DNA of 64,000 bases. Source: Amorphophallus konjac. Lineage: Eukaryota > Streptophyta > Magnoliopsida > Alismatales > Araceae. A model generated the notes under the pieces. That model had not been told where the DNA came from, did no database searches, and was given only the letters and a program-made list of their open reading frames with translations. The stretch is from the NCBI GenBank assembly GCA_022559845.1, contig CM040118.1:156384331-156448330 (forward strand), in the 5' to 3' direction. Both the position numbers and the translations under genes were made by a program. Below are positions 1 to 12,000 of the stretch, piece after piece (the first letter of the stretch is position 1; each line of letters opens with the position of its first letter).

Positions 1-300
1 TGTAAACCCCCCCCCCCCCCCCCGTTCATGTGGGATGGAGGGTTTTTTTGTTAAAATTTTTTTTTTTTAGGGAAATGGGGGTTTACGCGGTCCAGACTGG
101 GGGGCCAGTCTAGCCCGTGTAAACCCCCCTTGGGGGTTAACACAAGCTGAACATGGTTTTTATTGTTAAAAAAAGTTTTTTTTATCGAGAAATGGGGGTT
201 TATGCGCTCCAGACTGGGGGTGCCAGTCTGGACCGCGTAAGGGGTTTACGCGGACCAGACTGGGAGGTCCAGTCTAGTCCATTTGAACCACCACTCTAGG
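1..300. repeat. Degenerate tandem repeat with ccagactgg inverted motifs
   Basis: A unit of about 50 to 110 bases recurs three times. It carries gtttacgcggtccagactgg followed by its partial complement ccagtct, at about 80-130, 190-240 and 241-290. Each unit can form a short hairpin. Runs of C and T (11-22, 58-68, 171-182) separate the units. It lies in or next to the 5' LTR of element A. Confidence 0.7.
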
Positions 301-351
301 GAGGGTTTATGTGGACCCCAGAGGGGGTCCGTGAGAGGGCTAGAAACAAAC

Positions 352-360
352 TATAAAACC
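352..360 (+). promoter_or_regulatory. Possible TATA box
   Basis: The sequence tataaaacc stands about 1.1 kb upstream of the end of the element A 5' LTR, in a plausible place for an LTR promoter. No transcript start can be read from the sequence, and AT-rich matches like this also arise by chance. Confidence 0.3.
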
Positions 361-1343
361 CCATTTTTGGTTCTTTTGTGCCCACCTTGACCTAATGTGA
401 ACGCAAGAAGGATACGGGCTGATACAGACTGGTGGCTGGCTGGGGTGTGCATGTAGAATGAGAAGGTTGACCGGCTTTATCCCTCGCGCTCCAAGCTTTG
501 AACTCCATCCTTCCTGAGTAATCCTCGTACTGGTACATAGGCTTGAACTGAAGCGGGACTAGGGCTTGGAACGAACTAGGACTAAGGTGGGATGAAGAGG
601 ACCCGGGGGAGTTCGCCCCCACCTGGGCACGGTCGCTCCTGGGATGAACTCCCCCCACCCCCCCCCCACCCCGGGACCGGCTACCGCCGAGAGGGGCACC
701 CCCAGTGGTTGTTCCTCGTAGTGTGTGGGGGGTCCTTTGATGGGGTTGGGTCCCCAAGACGTTGGCGTTGACCCTTGGGGGCTAATTGCATAGTGTCACC
801 GTTGTCGCCCCCAAGGTGTTCGGGAAAATTCCCAGCACACCTCGTGTTGCCAAACGTCTCTGCTAGCGGGCTTTTTTGTCTTGTGTATAACCCGAAAGTT
901 AGGATGGTAGCTTGTAAGAATTTAGGGAAGGCATCTTGGGCATGAGCGCCCGGCCTTGGTGAGACATGCCGCGTTGCATGGCGGGTTGACGGGTAGCCCT
1001 GGGTTTACCCGATGGCTGAAAGTTAACGAGTTATTGCCACATGTCTGAGGGTCGTGGATGGCCCCAACTTGCTGGAGGGTTGCTGCGTGATGCGGCGAGT
1101 TTGTCCACACCGTAGGTTGGCCCCGGCTTGTTGTAGAATGGCTAGAAAATGCACGCCCACGAGGTGTTCGGGGAAATTCCAAATAGGTGACCACGGGCCA
1201 TACAAGTGTGCTATGGGCTCCCAAAGCCCAAGGTTGACTATGGGAGATTCTCCTTTGGCTTTAGAATGCCGGAGGGAGGCATTTTCGGAGTGAATCCCTA
1301 CCTCGTTGTTGGGTGCCACATGACGTAGCTTGTTGTCAAGGCG

Positions 1344-1492
1344 TGTAATGACCCAAGATCCGGGTACCAGAAAGGAGCTGGTATGGCCTGAATCCTGGCT
1401 TGCCACCCACGACCTGGGGGCTCGAAAGGGTGGCGGGCTAGGATTCGGGCAATACCGGTTCCTTTCCGGTACCCGGATCTTGGGTCATTACA
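1344..1492. repeat. 149-bp palindrome at the LTR terminus
   Basis: The left arm starts tgtaatgacccaagatccgg and the right arm ends ccggatcttgggtcattaca. The complementarity continues inward for about 67 bases per arm with roughly eight mismatches. The right arm is the normal LTR terminus and abuts the primer binding site. The left arm is an inverted copy of it. The same terminus occurs at 54914-54987 and, truncated, at about 48290-48352. Confidence 0.85.
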
Positions 1493-1494
1493 GT

Positions 1495-1506
1495 TGGTAT
1501 CAGAGT
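1495..1506 (+). other. Primer binding site of element A (initiator Met tRNA type)
   Basis: The sequence tggtatcagagt lies two bases after the LTR end. The plant retrotransposon consensus complementary to the 3' end of initiator methionine tRNA is tggtatcagagc, so one base differs. It fixes the plus orientation of element A and the LTR boundary at 1492. Confidence 0.9.
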
Positions 1507-1645
1507 GTGGTTGTGGAGGTGTATAGGAACCTAAAATGGTTACAATGGTCCAGAAAGTCCATAGTGTTCAGTACAATTGGCAACAGGCTTAGGTATCATG
1601 TGTTTTATTAATTCCGCCACTTGTCTTTTTCTCTGCTAAAAGAGT

Positions 1646-2790
1646 ATGGCACCCAAGAGGAGGACCCGCTCCCAACTGGGGCAGTCAGTTGAGGATCAGG
1701 AGGAGCAAAGTAGAGTGTCAGCTACAGTAAGAGTGACATGAGTAGCTAGAGTTCAAGTCCATGAGGAGTTCATAGAGGGCATGTACTAGTTTTACCTTTG
1801 GCAGCATGGTGGTGAAGCCGGTGAGGGCTCATCATCTCAAGGAAGCCGTGGGCGCGCGCTGAAGGAGTTATTGCAGTTCCACCCACCTCAGTTCGATAGG
1901 CAACCAGATACAGATGCAGTAAGGCCATGGATAGATGCCATGGAGCGGGTGTTCTATTCCATGGAGTGTGCAGATGATGAGAGAGTTGTTGGCTACCTAT
2001 TACTTGCAGGGTTCTACTTTGGCTTGGTGGATGACCGAGTGGGAATCGGCATTTCATTCCTACCCCCTTTGGCAGATTCAGTGGTAGGAGTTTCTTGAAG
2101 CCTTTGAGCGTGTCTTCAGCCCAGAGCATGTCAAGGCGAAGAAGATGTATCAGTTCATGGAGCTGACTCAAGGTCACATGTCAGTGATGCAGTACAGGTC
2201 TAGGTTTATAGAGTTGGGTCGCTATGCTCCGCACATTATGGAAAATGAGAAGATGAAGGTGCAGCATCTTATCAGGGGTCTGAGGCTAGAGCTCAGGCAT
2301 GTTGTAATCGGGAGCCATGTTACAGACTTGGAGGCAACTTATCAGGCAGCAACAGATTTGGAGGTGGACTTGCAGAGGACTCAAGAGCAGACTAGCGTTG
2401 GGTAGTCATAGTCAGCCGTGGTCAGCAGTCGTTTGTGCAGCAGCAGAGTGCCTTCCAGCACTCCACAGGTAGAACAAGAGCATCTCTGTCAGCATCGTCG
2501 GCCGTCGGTTCTACGTCCTTTAGATCGAGGCTCAAGAAGATGTTTAGGAGGGCTGGTTTTGGTAGGAGGTGCCAAGAGTGTAGAGAGTAGAGACAAGCAT
2601 CTACGGGTAGTGTGCAGTAGCCTTCACCACTCCAGCGCCAGGGTTCAGTTTGTGGTCAGTAGGGGGTGTGTCCCCTGTGCGATGACTTTCACCCAGGCAG
2701 ACCGTGCTTATTTCCCTTGATGTGTTTCAGGTATGACCAGGTGGGGCACATGGCATGTGACTATCCTCAGAGGCCACGCCAGCCACACCA
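1646..2790 (+). pseudogene. gag: Element A gag remnant
   Basis: This is the capsid/nucleocapsid region of a Ty3/gypsy chromovirus. The likely start is the ATG at 1646, opening MAPKRRTRSQ. In-frame stops follow soon after, and a frameshift near 2090 moves the reading into the frame of 2145-2405. The typical gag segment with FxxPQFDRQPDTDAVRPW and YRSRFIELGRYAP is visible. A zinc knuckle remains at 2723-2758 as CFRYDQVGHMAC, with its second cysteine changed to tyrosine. Several stops follow in the Gln-rich tail, each looking like CAG changed to TAG. It is not functional. Confidence 0.85.
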
Positions 2791-2917
2791 GTTCTAGCAG
2801 TAGCAATTCCAGCCCTAGCAGCCACCACCACCGCAGTAGCAGCGACCTCGACAGCAGGGTCAGGTTCCGCCACTACCACGGTCGGCCAGCATAAGGAGGT
2901 AGACGTCCCAAGGCCGA

Positions 2918-4530
2918 GTGATGCATATGACTCGAGCTCAGGTAGAGGCATCGCAGTTTATGGAAGGTACAGTTGTGAATTTGGGTTATGCGGCTCGAGT
3001 TTTGTTTGATTCTGGTACTTCGTATTCTTTCATATCTGAGGATTTCGTTCTTTGTACTGAGGAGTCCTCTACCAAGATGTCTTGTGATTTGGTAGTGGAG
3101 TTGCCCACGGGTGATTTCATGTTCACCCCTTATTGCCTTGAGAAGGTGCAGTGTGGATTGAGGGGTAGAATTTGCTGAGTAGGCTTTATGCTTTGCAGCT
3201 TAGAGATTTTGATGTGATTTTGAGAATGGACTGGCTCGAGGCCCATGGTGTTGTGGTTGATTGCAGTTCGAAGAGGGTCTATTTTTAGCATCCCCGTAGA
3301 CCAGCTTTCTACTTCCAAGGTATTCGGTCTTCTTCCACTCGCTTTCTTATTTTAGCTATTAAAGCCCGCAGATTGCTTGATGCTGAATGTCAGGGGTTTC
3401 TTACTTCTGTGGTAATGGTTGATCAGCAGCGGCAATGTGTAGAGGACATTCCTATTGTGTGTGAGTTTCCTAATGTCTTCCTTGAGGAGTTGCCAGGGTT
3501 ACCCTCGCAGAGGGAGATTGATTTTATCATTGAGATTGTGCCTGGCACCATGCCTTTGTCTAAGGCACCTTATCACATGGCACCAACAGAGTTGAGAGAG
3601 GTGAAGGCGCAGTTGCAGGAGTTACTTGCTAAGGGCTATATTCGCCCTAGCTTTTCCCCTTGGGGTGCACCTGTGCTATTCGTGAAGAAGAAGGATGGTA
3701 GGTTGAGACTGTGTATCGATTACCGGTAGCTGAACAAGATGACTATTAAGAACAAGAATCCACTACCCCGAATTGATGACTTGTTCGACCAGCTTCAGTC
3801 GGCCCAGGTACTTTCGCGGATGGATTAGAGATCTCATTATTATCAACTGCGGATCAGAGACACAGATGTATAAAATACTACTTTTAGTACGAGATATGGG
3901 CATTATGAGTTTTTGGTGATGTTGTTTGGGCTCACCAATGCTCCTGCGGCGTTCATGGATTTGATCCATAGAGTGTTTCATCCTTACCTAGATCAGTTCG
4001 TGGTCATGTTTGTGGACGACATTCTTTTCTATTCGCAGTCCAAGGAGGAGCATGCGTACCATCTGAGGATCGTGTTGCAGACTTTGCGGGATCACCAATT
4101 GTACGCCAAGCTCAAAAAATGTGAGTTTTGGCTATGGGAGGTGCATTTTCTTGGGCACGTGATCTCTGGTGATGTTATTTCTATGGATCCGGCCAAGGTG
4201 GAAGCTGTAGTGCAGTGGTCAAGGCCGAGGTCGGTGTCAGAGATCAGGAGCTTCTTAGGGCTGGCAGGCTATTATAGGAGGTTGATCCAGGATTTTGCTC
4301 GTATTGCAGCCACGATGACTAGGGTCATGTGAAAGGATGTGTCTTTTGTCTGGAGGAGTGTAAGCAGATCTTCATGGAAGTGAAGAGGTTGCTCACTACC
4401 ACTCTAGTGCCTATGTTACCTTCTGGATCAGGAGATTTTGTGGTTTGTATAGATACTTCCAAGGTAGGACTAGATGTGGTGCTGATGCAGAATGGTAGAG
4501 TTGTGGCGTATGCATCCCGTCAGTTGGAGT
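2918..4530 (+). pseudogene. pol: Element A protease, reverse transcriptase and start of RNase H
   Basis: The aspartic protease active site reads VLFDSGTSYSFIS, with DSG at 3008-3016. After a frame change near 3178 the RT begins around 3373 and reads [24 protein letters not shown] stop at 3727 interrupts CIDYR*LNK, and further stops occur near 3826 and 4330. The catalytic loop [10 protein letters not shown] is present, with its VDD at 4012-4020. RNase H starts with VCIDTSKVGL and is cut at 4530 by element B directly after RQLE. The gene resumes at 38844. RT homology is clear, but the gene is dead. Confidence 0.9.
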
Positions 4531-4965
4531 TGTTGTGTCCCTGTGGTTTTGATGATGTCAAACACTATGGCTCATCATGAGTCTACATGTGCATGGGATT
4601 AATGTTTTGCATGTTTTGATGATGATGTCATAATATGTTTGATATTTAGTACATTGGTGCATTGGTCTTATGTCTTGTTGAAGTCATATGCATTTGTTGA
4701 TGTTATGAACTTATTGTATTTGATTCTATCATGATCTCATCACATGTCGAAGCTAGTGTTTGAATTCTGATAAGAATAGGTCTCAAAGGATCACAAAGGT
4801 TAAGCCCATTCAGTAGGGTTCATGATTGCAGTGCAGCAATGGCAGTGGATACAATGGTTCACAATGTTAAGAAATAGCCAAGAAGAAGCTTTTCACGTTG
4901 ACATAGTTGACGCAAGAAGCCTTTGGAGTCGACTCCAGAACACCGCCAGCAGAAGCTCACAACGG

Positions 4966-5580
4966 TGTCAAATACCCTCATACGGTTGACAAATGTGAAA
5001 TAAGGCTGACAAATAGGTCAGTAGTGGTGATAAATAGGTGACTATGTGAGAAAAGAAGATGACAAGAAGAAAAGCCACAATGGCGTTGACGTAATACTAC
5101 AATAGCGTCGACGCAGTCAGGATACTAGAGCTAACCTCTAACCAAAGCTGAAAGGCGACGGCTGAAGGTTATTAAGGGTGAAAAATAGCTAGGCAATGGT
5201 GACAAATGGCCAATAGAGGTAACAAATACCTCTTCAAGGGTGAAAAATAGGCGACAAGGTTGAAAGTGGTGAACGAGATGAAGCAGCGTTGACGCAGTGA
5301 TTAATGGCATTAACACAGTCAAGGGCAGACTTCACACAAGCCAACAAGGATAACAAATGAGCATTTAACAGTGACAAATAGAGCCTTAGCGGTGACAAAT
5401 GAAGCTTCAACGGTGTATAATATATACCTAAGGGTGACAAATGGGTTAATGCAACGGCTCAAGGCTAACTGGAAATGGGATAAGGCGACGGCTCAGTCTA
5501 CTAAGGGTGACAAATACACGGTGCAGGTGACAATGTGCGACGAGGCTGTAAAATATGTTGGTAAGGTTGAAATATAGCCA
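4966..5580 (+). repeat. Degenerate ggtgacaaat tandem repeats in the B LTR
   Basis: The core ggtgacaaat(g/a) recurs at irregular spacing of about 20 to 30 bases over 600 bases, together with the variants ggtgaaaaat and ggtgataaat. The same array is present in the other LTR at about 12660-13290, so it was part of the element when it inserted. It lies upstream of the TATA box, where LTR enhancers are usually found. Confidence 0.8.
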
Positions 5581-5827
5581 GGCTTGTGAGAAAGAGGAAG
5601 CCTCACACATTGTGTTTGAAGGCCAATCATTTGGCACTTAATCCTAGGACACCTGGCTAGTTCCTAGAGGTTCTTGGTGAGAAGAATGTTCTCTCCTGCC
5701 ACGTGGACAAATGGAAAAATAGGAAAGTCATGTTCTATTATCCAGAACAATTCTGGAGCCCCTGTTCTACATATTCCCGCCAAAAGATTTCGAATGTGGA
5801 AGAGTTTCAAATTTGGTGTTCCTACTC

Positions 5828-5835
5828 TATATAAT
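5828..5835 (+). promoter_or_regulatory. TATA box of the element B LTR
   Basis: The sequence tatataat lies about 1.3 kb into the LTR and is followed by a purine-rich leader. The matching site in the 3' LTR is at 37560-37567. Conservation in both LTRs and the position support an LTR promoter; the transcription start itself is not visible. Confidence 0.55.
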
Positions 5836-7102
5836 GAAGCCTCTGGTCTTCGAAGAGTGTAACTGGTGCAAGATAGAAGCCAAGAGAGAAAGCTGTGAAG
5901 TTAGAAGAGAAAAATATAGAGAGAGTCATCTGTGATCTCTAGAACAAGAAGAAAAGAGGAAAGAACAAGAGAGAAAAGAGTGAGAAGAAGAAGAGCTCGT
6001 GAGAATTGCCCAGTTCAAGGAGAGAGAGCAAAAGAAAAAGAGAGTTAGAAAAAGAAAAAGAACTCAAGAGAGAGAGAGAGGCCACCCAATTTAGAAGTAA
6101 GAGTGAGAAGAGAGGAGATCTGCCGTGAAGCGAAGCTCAATTTTAGAGATTACATTCAAAGTGCTTCCATTGGAAGCTACAACATCTTCGTGTGTTTTGA
6201 ATCATTTATTATGCTATTATGTTCAGCGTTTGATTTACGTTTGTCTTCTTCCTTTTTCATTCTAGCTTTAGTCTTTGCATTGTTGTGCTCGGTGCACACG
6301 AAGTTGTTGCACACAGTTCACAATTGTGTGTGGTTTGCTCAGGGAAACCTGAGTGTGGAGGTTGTTCCTCTGGTGTTTCCTCTGTGCTTTCACAGGAAGA
6401 GAGGATTATTCCTCTAGGTTGTGACCAACTAGGAGTTGTCTCACGTATCCCTCTGTGGTATTAGAGGAAGGGGGATTTGTTCCTCCGGTCAATGCTTGTA
6501 ACAGTGGATATGGTCTTCGCTGGGGGTGAGATCAGGGAGAAGGGATTTATTTCCCTTGGTTCAAGCTGTTAGGTAGAATTTGTTGAGGACTGAGTCTGCG
6601 GTCTTGCTTTTGCAAGGTAAGCCTCACTCGGTTTGAGTGAGGGGTGGACGTAGGTCTATGGGTAGCAGACCGAACCACCTAAAAAATCCATCATCCTGTG
6701 GTTGTGATTGTGTGATTGATCTCCTTCTTCTACCTCCATCATAGGTTGGTATATGATCCGATGCTATAGTGCATTTTCATTATACACTAAGTGTTTGAAT
6801 TGAGTTCCATTAGAACTGATTAGTCTATGATGGTTTTGTGAAGTAACGTACGATTGATTCTACATTCCTAGTTATTTGGTTTGGAGGACATAACATTTGC
6901 TCTATGGTCATTGTTTCAATTCAGTATTCGTCATTTCAGAGATTAGTTCCCATACAAATGTTCTACTACTATTTCTCAGATCTGATCTGAGCTTGCATTT
7001 TGGCAACTAGTCTTTATTTGGTTTAAAAGTTTTTAAATCGGGCATAAATTCCTAGCTAGATCTATTTACCCCCCCTCTAGATCCTAGCAGTGCACCTAAC
7101 AA

Positions 7103-7115
7103 TTGCTATTAGAGC
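7103..7115 (+). other. Degenerate primer binding site of element B
   Basis: Directly after the LTR end, ttgctattagagc resembles the initiator Met tRNA complement tggtatcagagc with three or four differences. Its position one base from the LTR is right for a copia element. Confidence 0.65.
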
Positions 7116-7329
7116 GGGTCTCTGATTGATCAGATGTAACCATATGCAGAGAAGATCCTACTGTTCTTGGTGCATTAATGCTCTTAGATTATTGTTTTGA
7201 ACTGTTTTCAATGGCTCATTCACTAGTGTTTAATGTTCAAACTGTAATATATGGCTAAACAACATGTGTCAATTTGTTAAGTCAATTGATCTTGAGTTAT
7301 GGAATTTAATTTTCCATGGTCCACACTAA

Positions 7330-9005
7330 TTGCCTAAGGATAAATCAAAGTGGACTAATGATCATAAATCAAAGAACATTGATAATCATAGAGCTTTGAA
7401 TTTAATGAAGGCTGCTATTGATACTGACATACTTCCATGTTTTTCTGCATGCAACACTGCTAAGGAGATATTGGACAAATGCATGGCCATCCAAGAGAAA
7501 AAGGAGTATACATGTCTTATCGCAAACAGGAGTGATCAAAGAAGTGATCAATAGGATGAGAGATCGTCTCATGTAAGCTCTAAATCTGAGGAACTTTCAT
7601 TTGATGAACTGATGAATCTTTATGAAGAATTGTCAAATAGATATAAGAAAATAAAAATTGAAAACGAAAAGTTAAAAAAGAAATTTGAGCACAATAATTC
7701 AAATTCATCCTGTAAAATTTTTTTGCAATTGAAACAATCGTATGATGCATGTTTGCTTGATGAAGAAATAAACAAGAAACTAATTGGTTCCTTAAGGGAT
7801 GAAAATAAAGATCTGTTAGCAAGAATTTCTGAACTAGAAGAAAAATTGAATTCAACAAATAATGATCAAAATTTTGTAAATGGATTAGTTCAGAATGAAG
7901 AGCTAATAAATGAATATGAAAAACTGAAGGAGCTGAACACTGTCATGTCTGACAGGTTGCTCAATCTCGAGAAAGAAAAATCTATAGCTCTTCCCTAGAG
8001 GAAGAAATTAAAAAATATAAAACTAAAAATGAGACATTGAAAGAAAAGCTGGTGGACTGTAAAAAGGAGAAGGTTAATTTTGAAACCATCATAACTTCCT
8101 TGGACAACAAAATCAAAGAAATCAGTCTTTATCCAAATCTGTTTAAGATATGGGTAAAATGAAAATATCCTTGGAAGATGAGGTGAGTGCTCAAAGAGAG
8201 GGGATAAGTTGCATTTCTGAAAATAAGGAGGCTATTAAGAACCAGCTATACACCACCTTTGTGCGAAGCTCAGAAGTGGCTGGTACCTCTAGTCAATCCC
8301 CAAAAGAGTTTGTCGCTGAGAAAACTCATAAACAGAATAAACCACAGAAAAAGAATTTCAATAACCTGCATTCTAAGAACTCTTATGTGAAATCCCATGC
8401 TTCAAAACAAAATGATGTTGACTGCTTCTATTGTGGTAAGAATAGGCATGTGATGAATGATTACAGACTAATGAAACAAGATTATCAAACTATCGGTAGA
8501 ATGCATGTTAAAAATAGTCATGCTAGGAATTTTCATGCTAGAAAGTTTTCTGCTGTTCAGAAAAGAAAGGCTCATTATTATTGCTGTGGCAGGATAGGAC
8601 ACATGGCTGCACAATGCTAGTTTGCTAAGGGAGAAATAAAATCTCATTCTCATGCTGAACATGTTAATTCTTCTGCAAATCAGCATGTTTTTCATATAAA
8701 CAAACTTTCCTTAAGAAATAAATCTTTTGTGTGTTTCAACTGTGGGAAGCCAGGCCACAATGCTAATGAATGTTGGTTGGCTGTTGATAGAAGAAATTCC
8801 TTTTCCTGTCATAACTGTGGAAAGTATGGCCACACAGTCAAGGGCTATTGGCAAGCAAAAGGAAATAAAAATTTTCATGATAAAAATGATAACAAACCTG
8901 ACTATTCACAAAAAATCAGAAGTTATGGTTATAAGAATGATGTGAAAAATTTAGGATGATGTCATTATTGTGGTTGTCTTGGGCATTCAATGTTTAACTG
9001 CTATT
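7330..9005 (+). pseudogene. gag: Element B gag remnant: N-terminal gag, coiled coil, five zinc knuckles
   Basis: The first part (7330-7554) resembles the copia gag UBN2 region, with ALNLMKAAI, and ends in a stop. A charged Leu/Lys/Glu-rich coiled coil runs through 7560-7998 and continues in another frame to about 8150. Five CCHC-type knuckles follow between about 8430 and 9003: CFYCGKNRHVMNDY, YYCCGRIGHMAAQC, CFNCGKPGHNANEC, CHNCGKYGHTVKGY and CHYCGCLGHSMFNC. The third and fifth are intact. The others each lack one cysteine, replaced by tyrosine. Stops and frame changes break it at 7552, about 7998, 8618 and 8957. Gag followed by coiled coil and knuckles fits Sirevirus gag. Confidence 0.8.
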
Positions 9006-12000
9006 TGTTGCAATTTGATGATTACAATGCCCTGAAGTCATGGAGAACACCTACTAGACGTGTCACTAACCATGGAGGACCCAAGAATTCTTGGTTACCT
9101 ATGTATGCAAAATAAGAATTATTTTGCAGGTGTGTCTTGGAGTGAGAAGAAAAATAAAAGGGGGTTCAATAAGGCCAAGGCACCCATTATTGGTAAAAAC
9201 CCCAGTCCTATTTTCTTCATTGTTGAATTTGTTGATTGTCATTTCTCTCTTGATAAGTTGCATCTCTGGTCAGAATAGATTTATGTGTTCATTATTTCAA
9301 TTGATTGAATAATTAAGGGGGAGTTTGAAATAGTTTAAGTTGCATGGGTTCTTAGGTTTACATATGACATTTGCATTGTCTTCATTAGTCTCTCTATACA
9401 TAAGTTGGTCTGCTCATAGATTAAGAGTCAATTGCATATCATATTCTAAAACTTGTCAGATTAAATTCAGTTGTTCATCTTACTTGATTGTTTTCAACTC
9501 ATTGAATGATTGAAGAGGAATTCAAATAATTAGGCATGTAATAAAAATTTTGTTTGTGAATTGAAAAGCTCCTACATATATTTTAACATCTGCATAAATA
9601 ATTTGCACTGTCATGTTTAAATTTGAAAAATCTAGAATGCATATAAGACAGCATTGCATATGCTATGTGTTTTCATGCATGACCTTATGGTATATCAAAT
9701 GGTGTATTGCCGAAGGGCATATAAGATCTGTCTGGAAGCTTTCTCTATGCGAGAGGTGGTCTTAAGATCCAAGTCCTCCACCTGGTAGAATGGGTCAAGA
9801 TTGCATTTAGGGCTCTTTAGACCAACCCCCTACATGATCTTCATGTCACAATTGATGTTTCAGTGCATATAGATAAGGGGAGCTAATGCATACATTTGTT
9901 TGATCACGCATATCAGGTTTTCACATTTAGTTGCATATTATTCATGTTAAAAACTCAAAAAGATCATTTGCAAAGTATGCACACATTTAGGGGGAGTTGG
10001 CATTTACATAAGCATGCACACTAGATTAATGTTGTCTGAATCACTTGCACATCATTTGTAACAAAAATGCCAAAAAGATTGCTTGACATGCATGCACATA
10101 TATATAGGGGGAGTCCCTGCATTCTACAATTTGTTCATGTGCATTTGTTCATATGCATAATATTGCTTGATAAATAATTTTTCACTCTCACCCCATAGCT
10201 ATCATTTCTGAGTTCATTAGCTCAAAATTGTCATTTCTATTCTGGTTGGTGCCTATCCGCTAGCTCCAGCATTTGCTGAGGGGGAGCTTTATATGAAAAT
10301 CTTTGAATTGCATTGAAGATCTTGATCATGTCTTCCATGAAAACAGATTCTATCTATTTCACCTTGAAATCATCTTCTGCCTGTTATATGCTTGGACTCT
10401 ATTGCCGCATCTTTGAGCTAGTCACCGTGGAAATTTTTTCACATCCATTGGTATCAATGAAATCATTTCTAAAATCATTATTGCTTGGTATCATTTCTGA
10501 AATCCTTGAGCTAGTCTTATTGATGTCTGCCTACCTGAATGCTTATTCTTGGCAGTCACCTTCATGCTTGCTACATTGTATCTGGCTGCTTCTTAAACTC
10601 CTTTGAATCATCTGAAATTTAGGAAGATTTCAATTTGTGTATCATGATCATAAATTGGAAAACAATTTACATAAGGAGTCTTATATAATACATGATTATG
10701 AATGTCCAAGATAATCAGCTAGTTTAAGTTTAATGTATTCAATGAGTTTAGATGTAAATCTCTTGAAAATATCTGTGTCATTTTAATAGACCTTAACCAG
10801 CTTCTTCATGTTGTGTCTTGAAAAACCTGCTGAATTCTAAAACTTCAAAAATCATGACTTTCTTTGGTTGAGATACATGAATTCGGTATTATTTTTAAAC
10901 ATCAGATGATCTGATAGTTCCTAAGGGTAAATATAGTCAGAGCAATGACATTGGTCATTGAGAAACCATGTCCCTTAACCATGAAATCGAGTGGACTGTG
11001 TCATGAGGTGCCATTGTTAACTCTGCAAAAAATATTGAAAAACCAGGCAGAGTAATGGCTTGTCCACTGAGAAATATATCTCACTCATCAATAAAATGAG
11101 TTGAGGTATGTCATGAGGTGTCAATCCTATCTCTGTTCAATATGAAGCATGACAATTAGTCATACTAAGTGCTTAGGGATACTGGCGTCTAAATAACGTG
11201 TATCCTCTAGTTAGAAGGTGTCTACTGAACTCAATTGCTCCTGAAAAAAATTTGATATGAAAATTGTTGATGAACAAATGAAAAATCTGAAAATGGTTGC
11301 AAAAGGAAAAGTGTTAAAACCCAGGACTAAAATCAGAAAGTATCATGTTTGTTTAACCTCAATACTAATTTTTGTAACTCCTAAAGAAGTCACTGAAATT
11401 TGAATGAGTAAGATGAAGGGAGGTTAAACAAGAATTCCAATATGAAGGTTTGGTTCATTTCTATTAAAATTTGAACTCAGATATGGACACAAAACCTTTT
11501 TTTTGATAAACTCTGAACACATCAGATTTAAACCATGTTGTCCAATAAGGATTATTTCATAAGACTTTATAATGGAAGAATCTAAAAATTCATTACTTTC
11601 TGATTTATGAAATTGGTGTCTTATTGAAAAACTTCTTGAATTATCCATTCATTTGAAATCTCAGTTGAAATTTTTGAGTTCAATTCCCATGCCGGCTGGA
11701 AATCATTTGTTGTTGCTCATGTCACACCCATTGTGTCACTATCTATTCAGTTTAATATTAGATTATCCTTGATCTTTTCTCACTATTTCATGACATGCTT
11801 TCCACCCTGTGTTTTTGCTGATATCCTCATTCATTGTGTTTTTGAAGTCTTTCATTGTCATAACTCCCCTCTTGCCTTAATCATCTCTAGTGTTTACACT
11901 TCCATTCAAATCATTTTGTTTTGTCAAAGGGGGAGATAGTTTGATTAGTCTGGGAGATGTGTTCATTCATCAAGGGGCAGAAAAATTTTTCTCATGTCAA

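Larger units (their letters stand above)
1..1492 (+). mobile_element. Element A, 5' LTR (3' portion only)
   Basis: This is read as the downstream part of the 5' LTR of an old Ty3/gypsy element. The right edge is firm: the LTR ends ...gggtcattaca at 1492 and a primer binding site follows at once. The upstream edge lies outside the window if the LTR matches the roughly 2.4-kb 3' LTR. Only the last 75 bases resemble the 3' LTR end at 54914-54987 by eye. The remaining 1.3 kb does not, so the LTR pair has diverged strongly or this part was replaced by other repeats. No gene is supported here, although short open frames exist in both directions. Confidence 0.6.
4531..7101 (+). mobile_element. Element B 5' LTR
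   Basis: This is a complete LTR from TGTTGTGTCCC to GCACCTAACA. It matches 12225-13329 plus 37367-38838 closely along its length, with scattered substitutions visible by eye (for example seven in the first 84 bases). A TATA box lies at 5828-5835 and a GA-rich stretch at 5880-6110. The 104-codon open frame at 6103-6417 lies in the transcribed part of the LTR and has no recognised function. Confidence 0.93.

Noticed and set aside
1344..1492. A short, independent 149-bp inverted-repeat transposon (MITE)
   Set aside because: The right arm is the LTR terminus next to a primer site and recurs as the end of the 3' LTR, so the palindrome is part of the LTR. No target duplication flanks it.
6103..6417. 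104-codon frame in the B LTR with a hydrophobic stretch (env-like candidate)
   Set aside because: It lies within the LTR leader, its counterpart at 37747-38085 differs in frame extent, and no family resemblance is visible.
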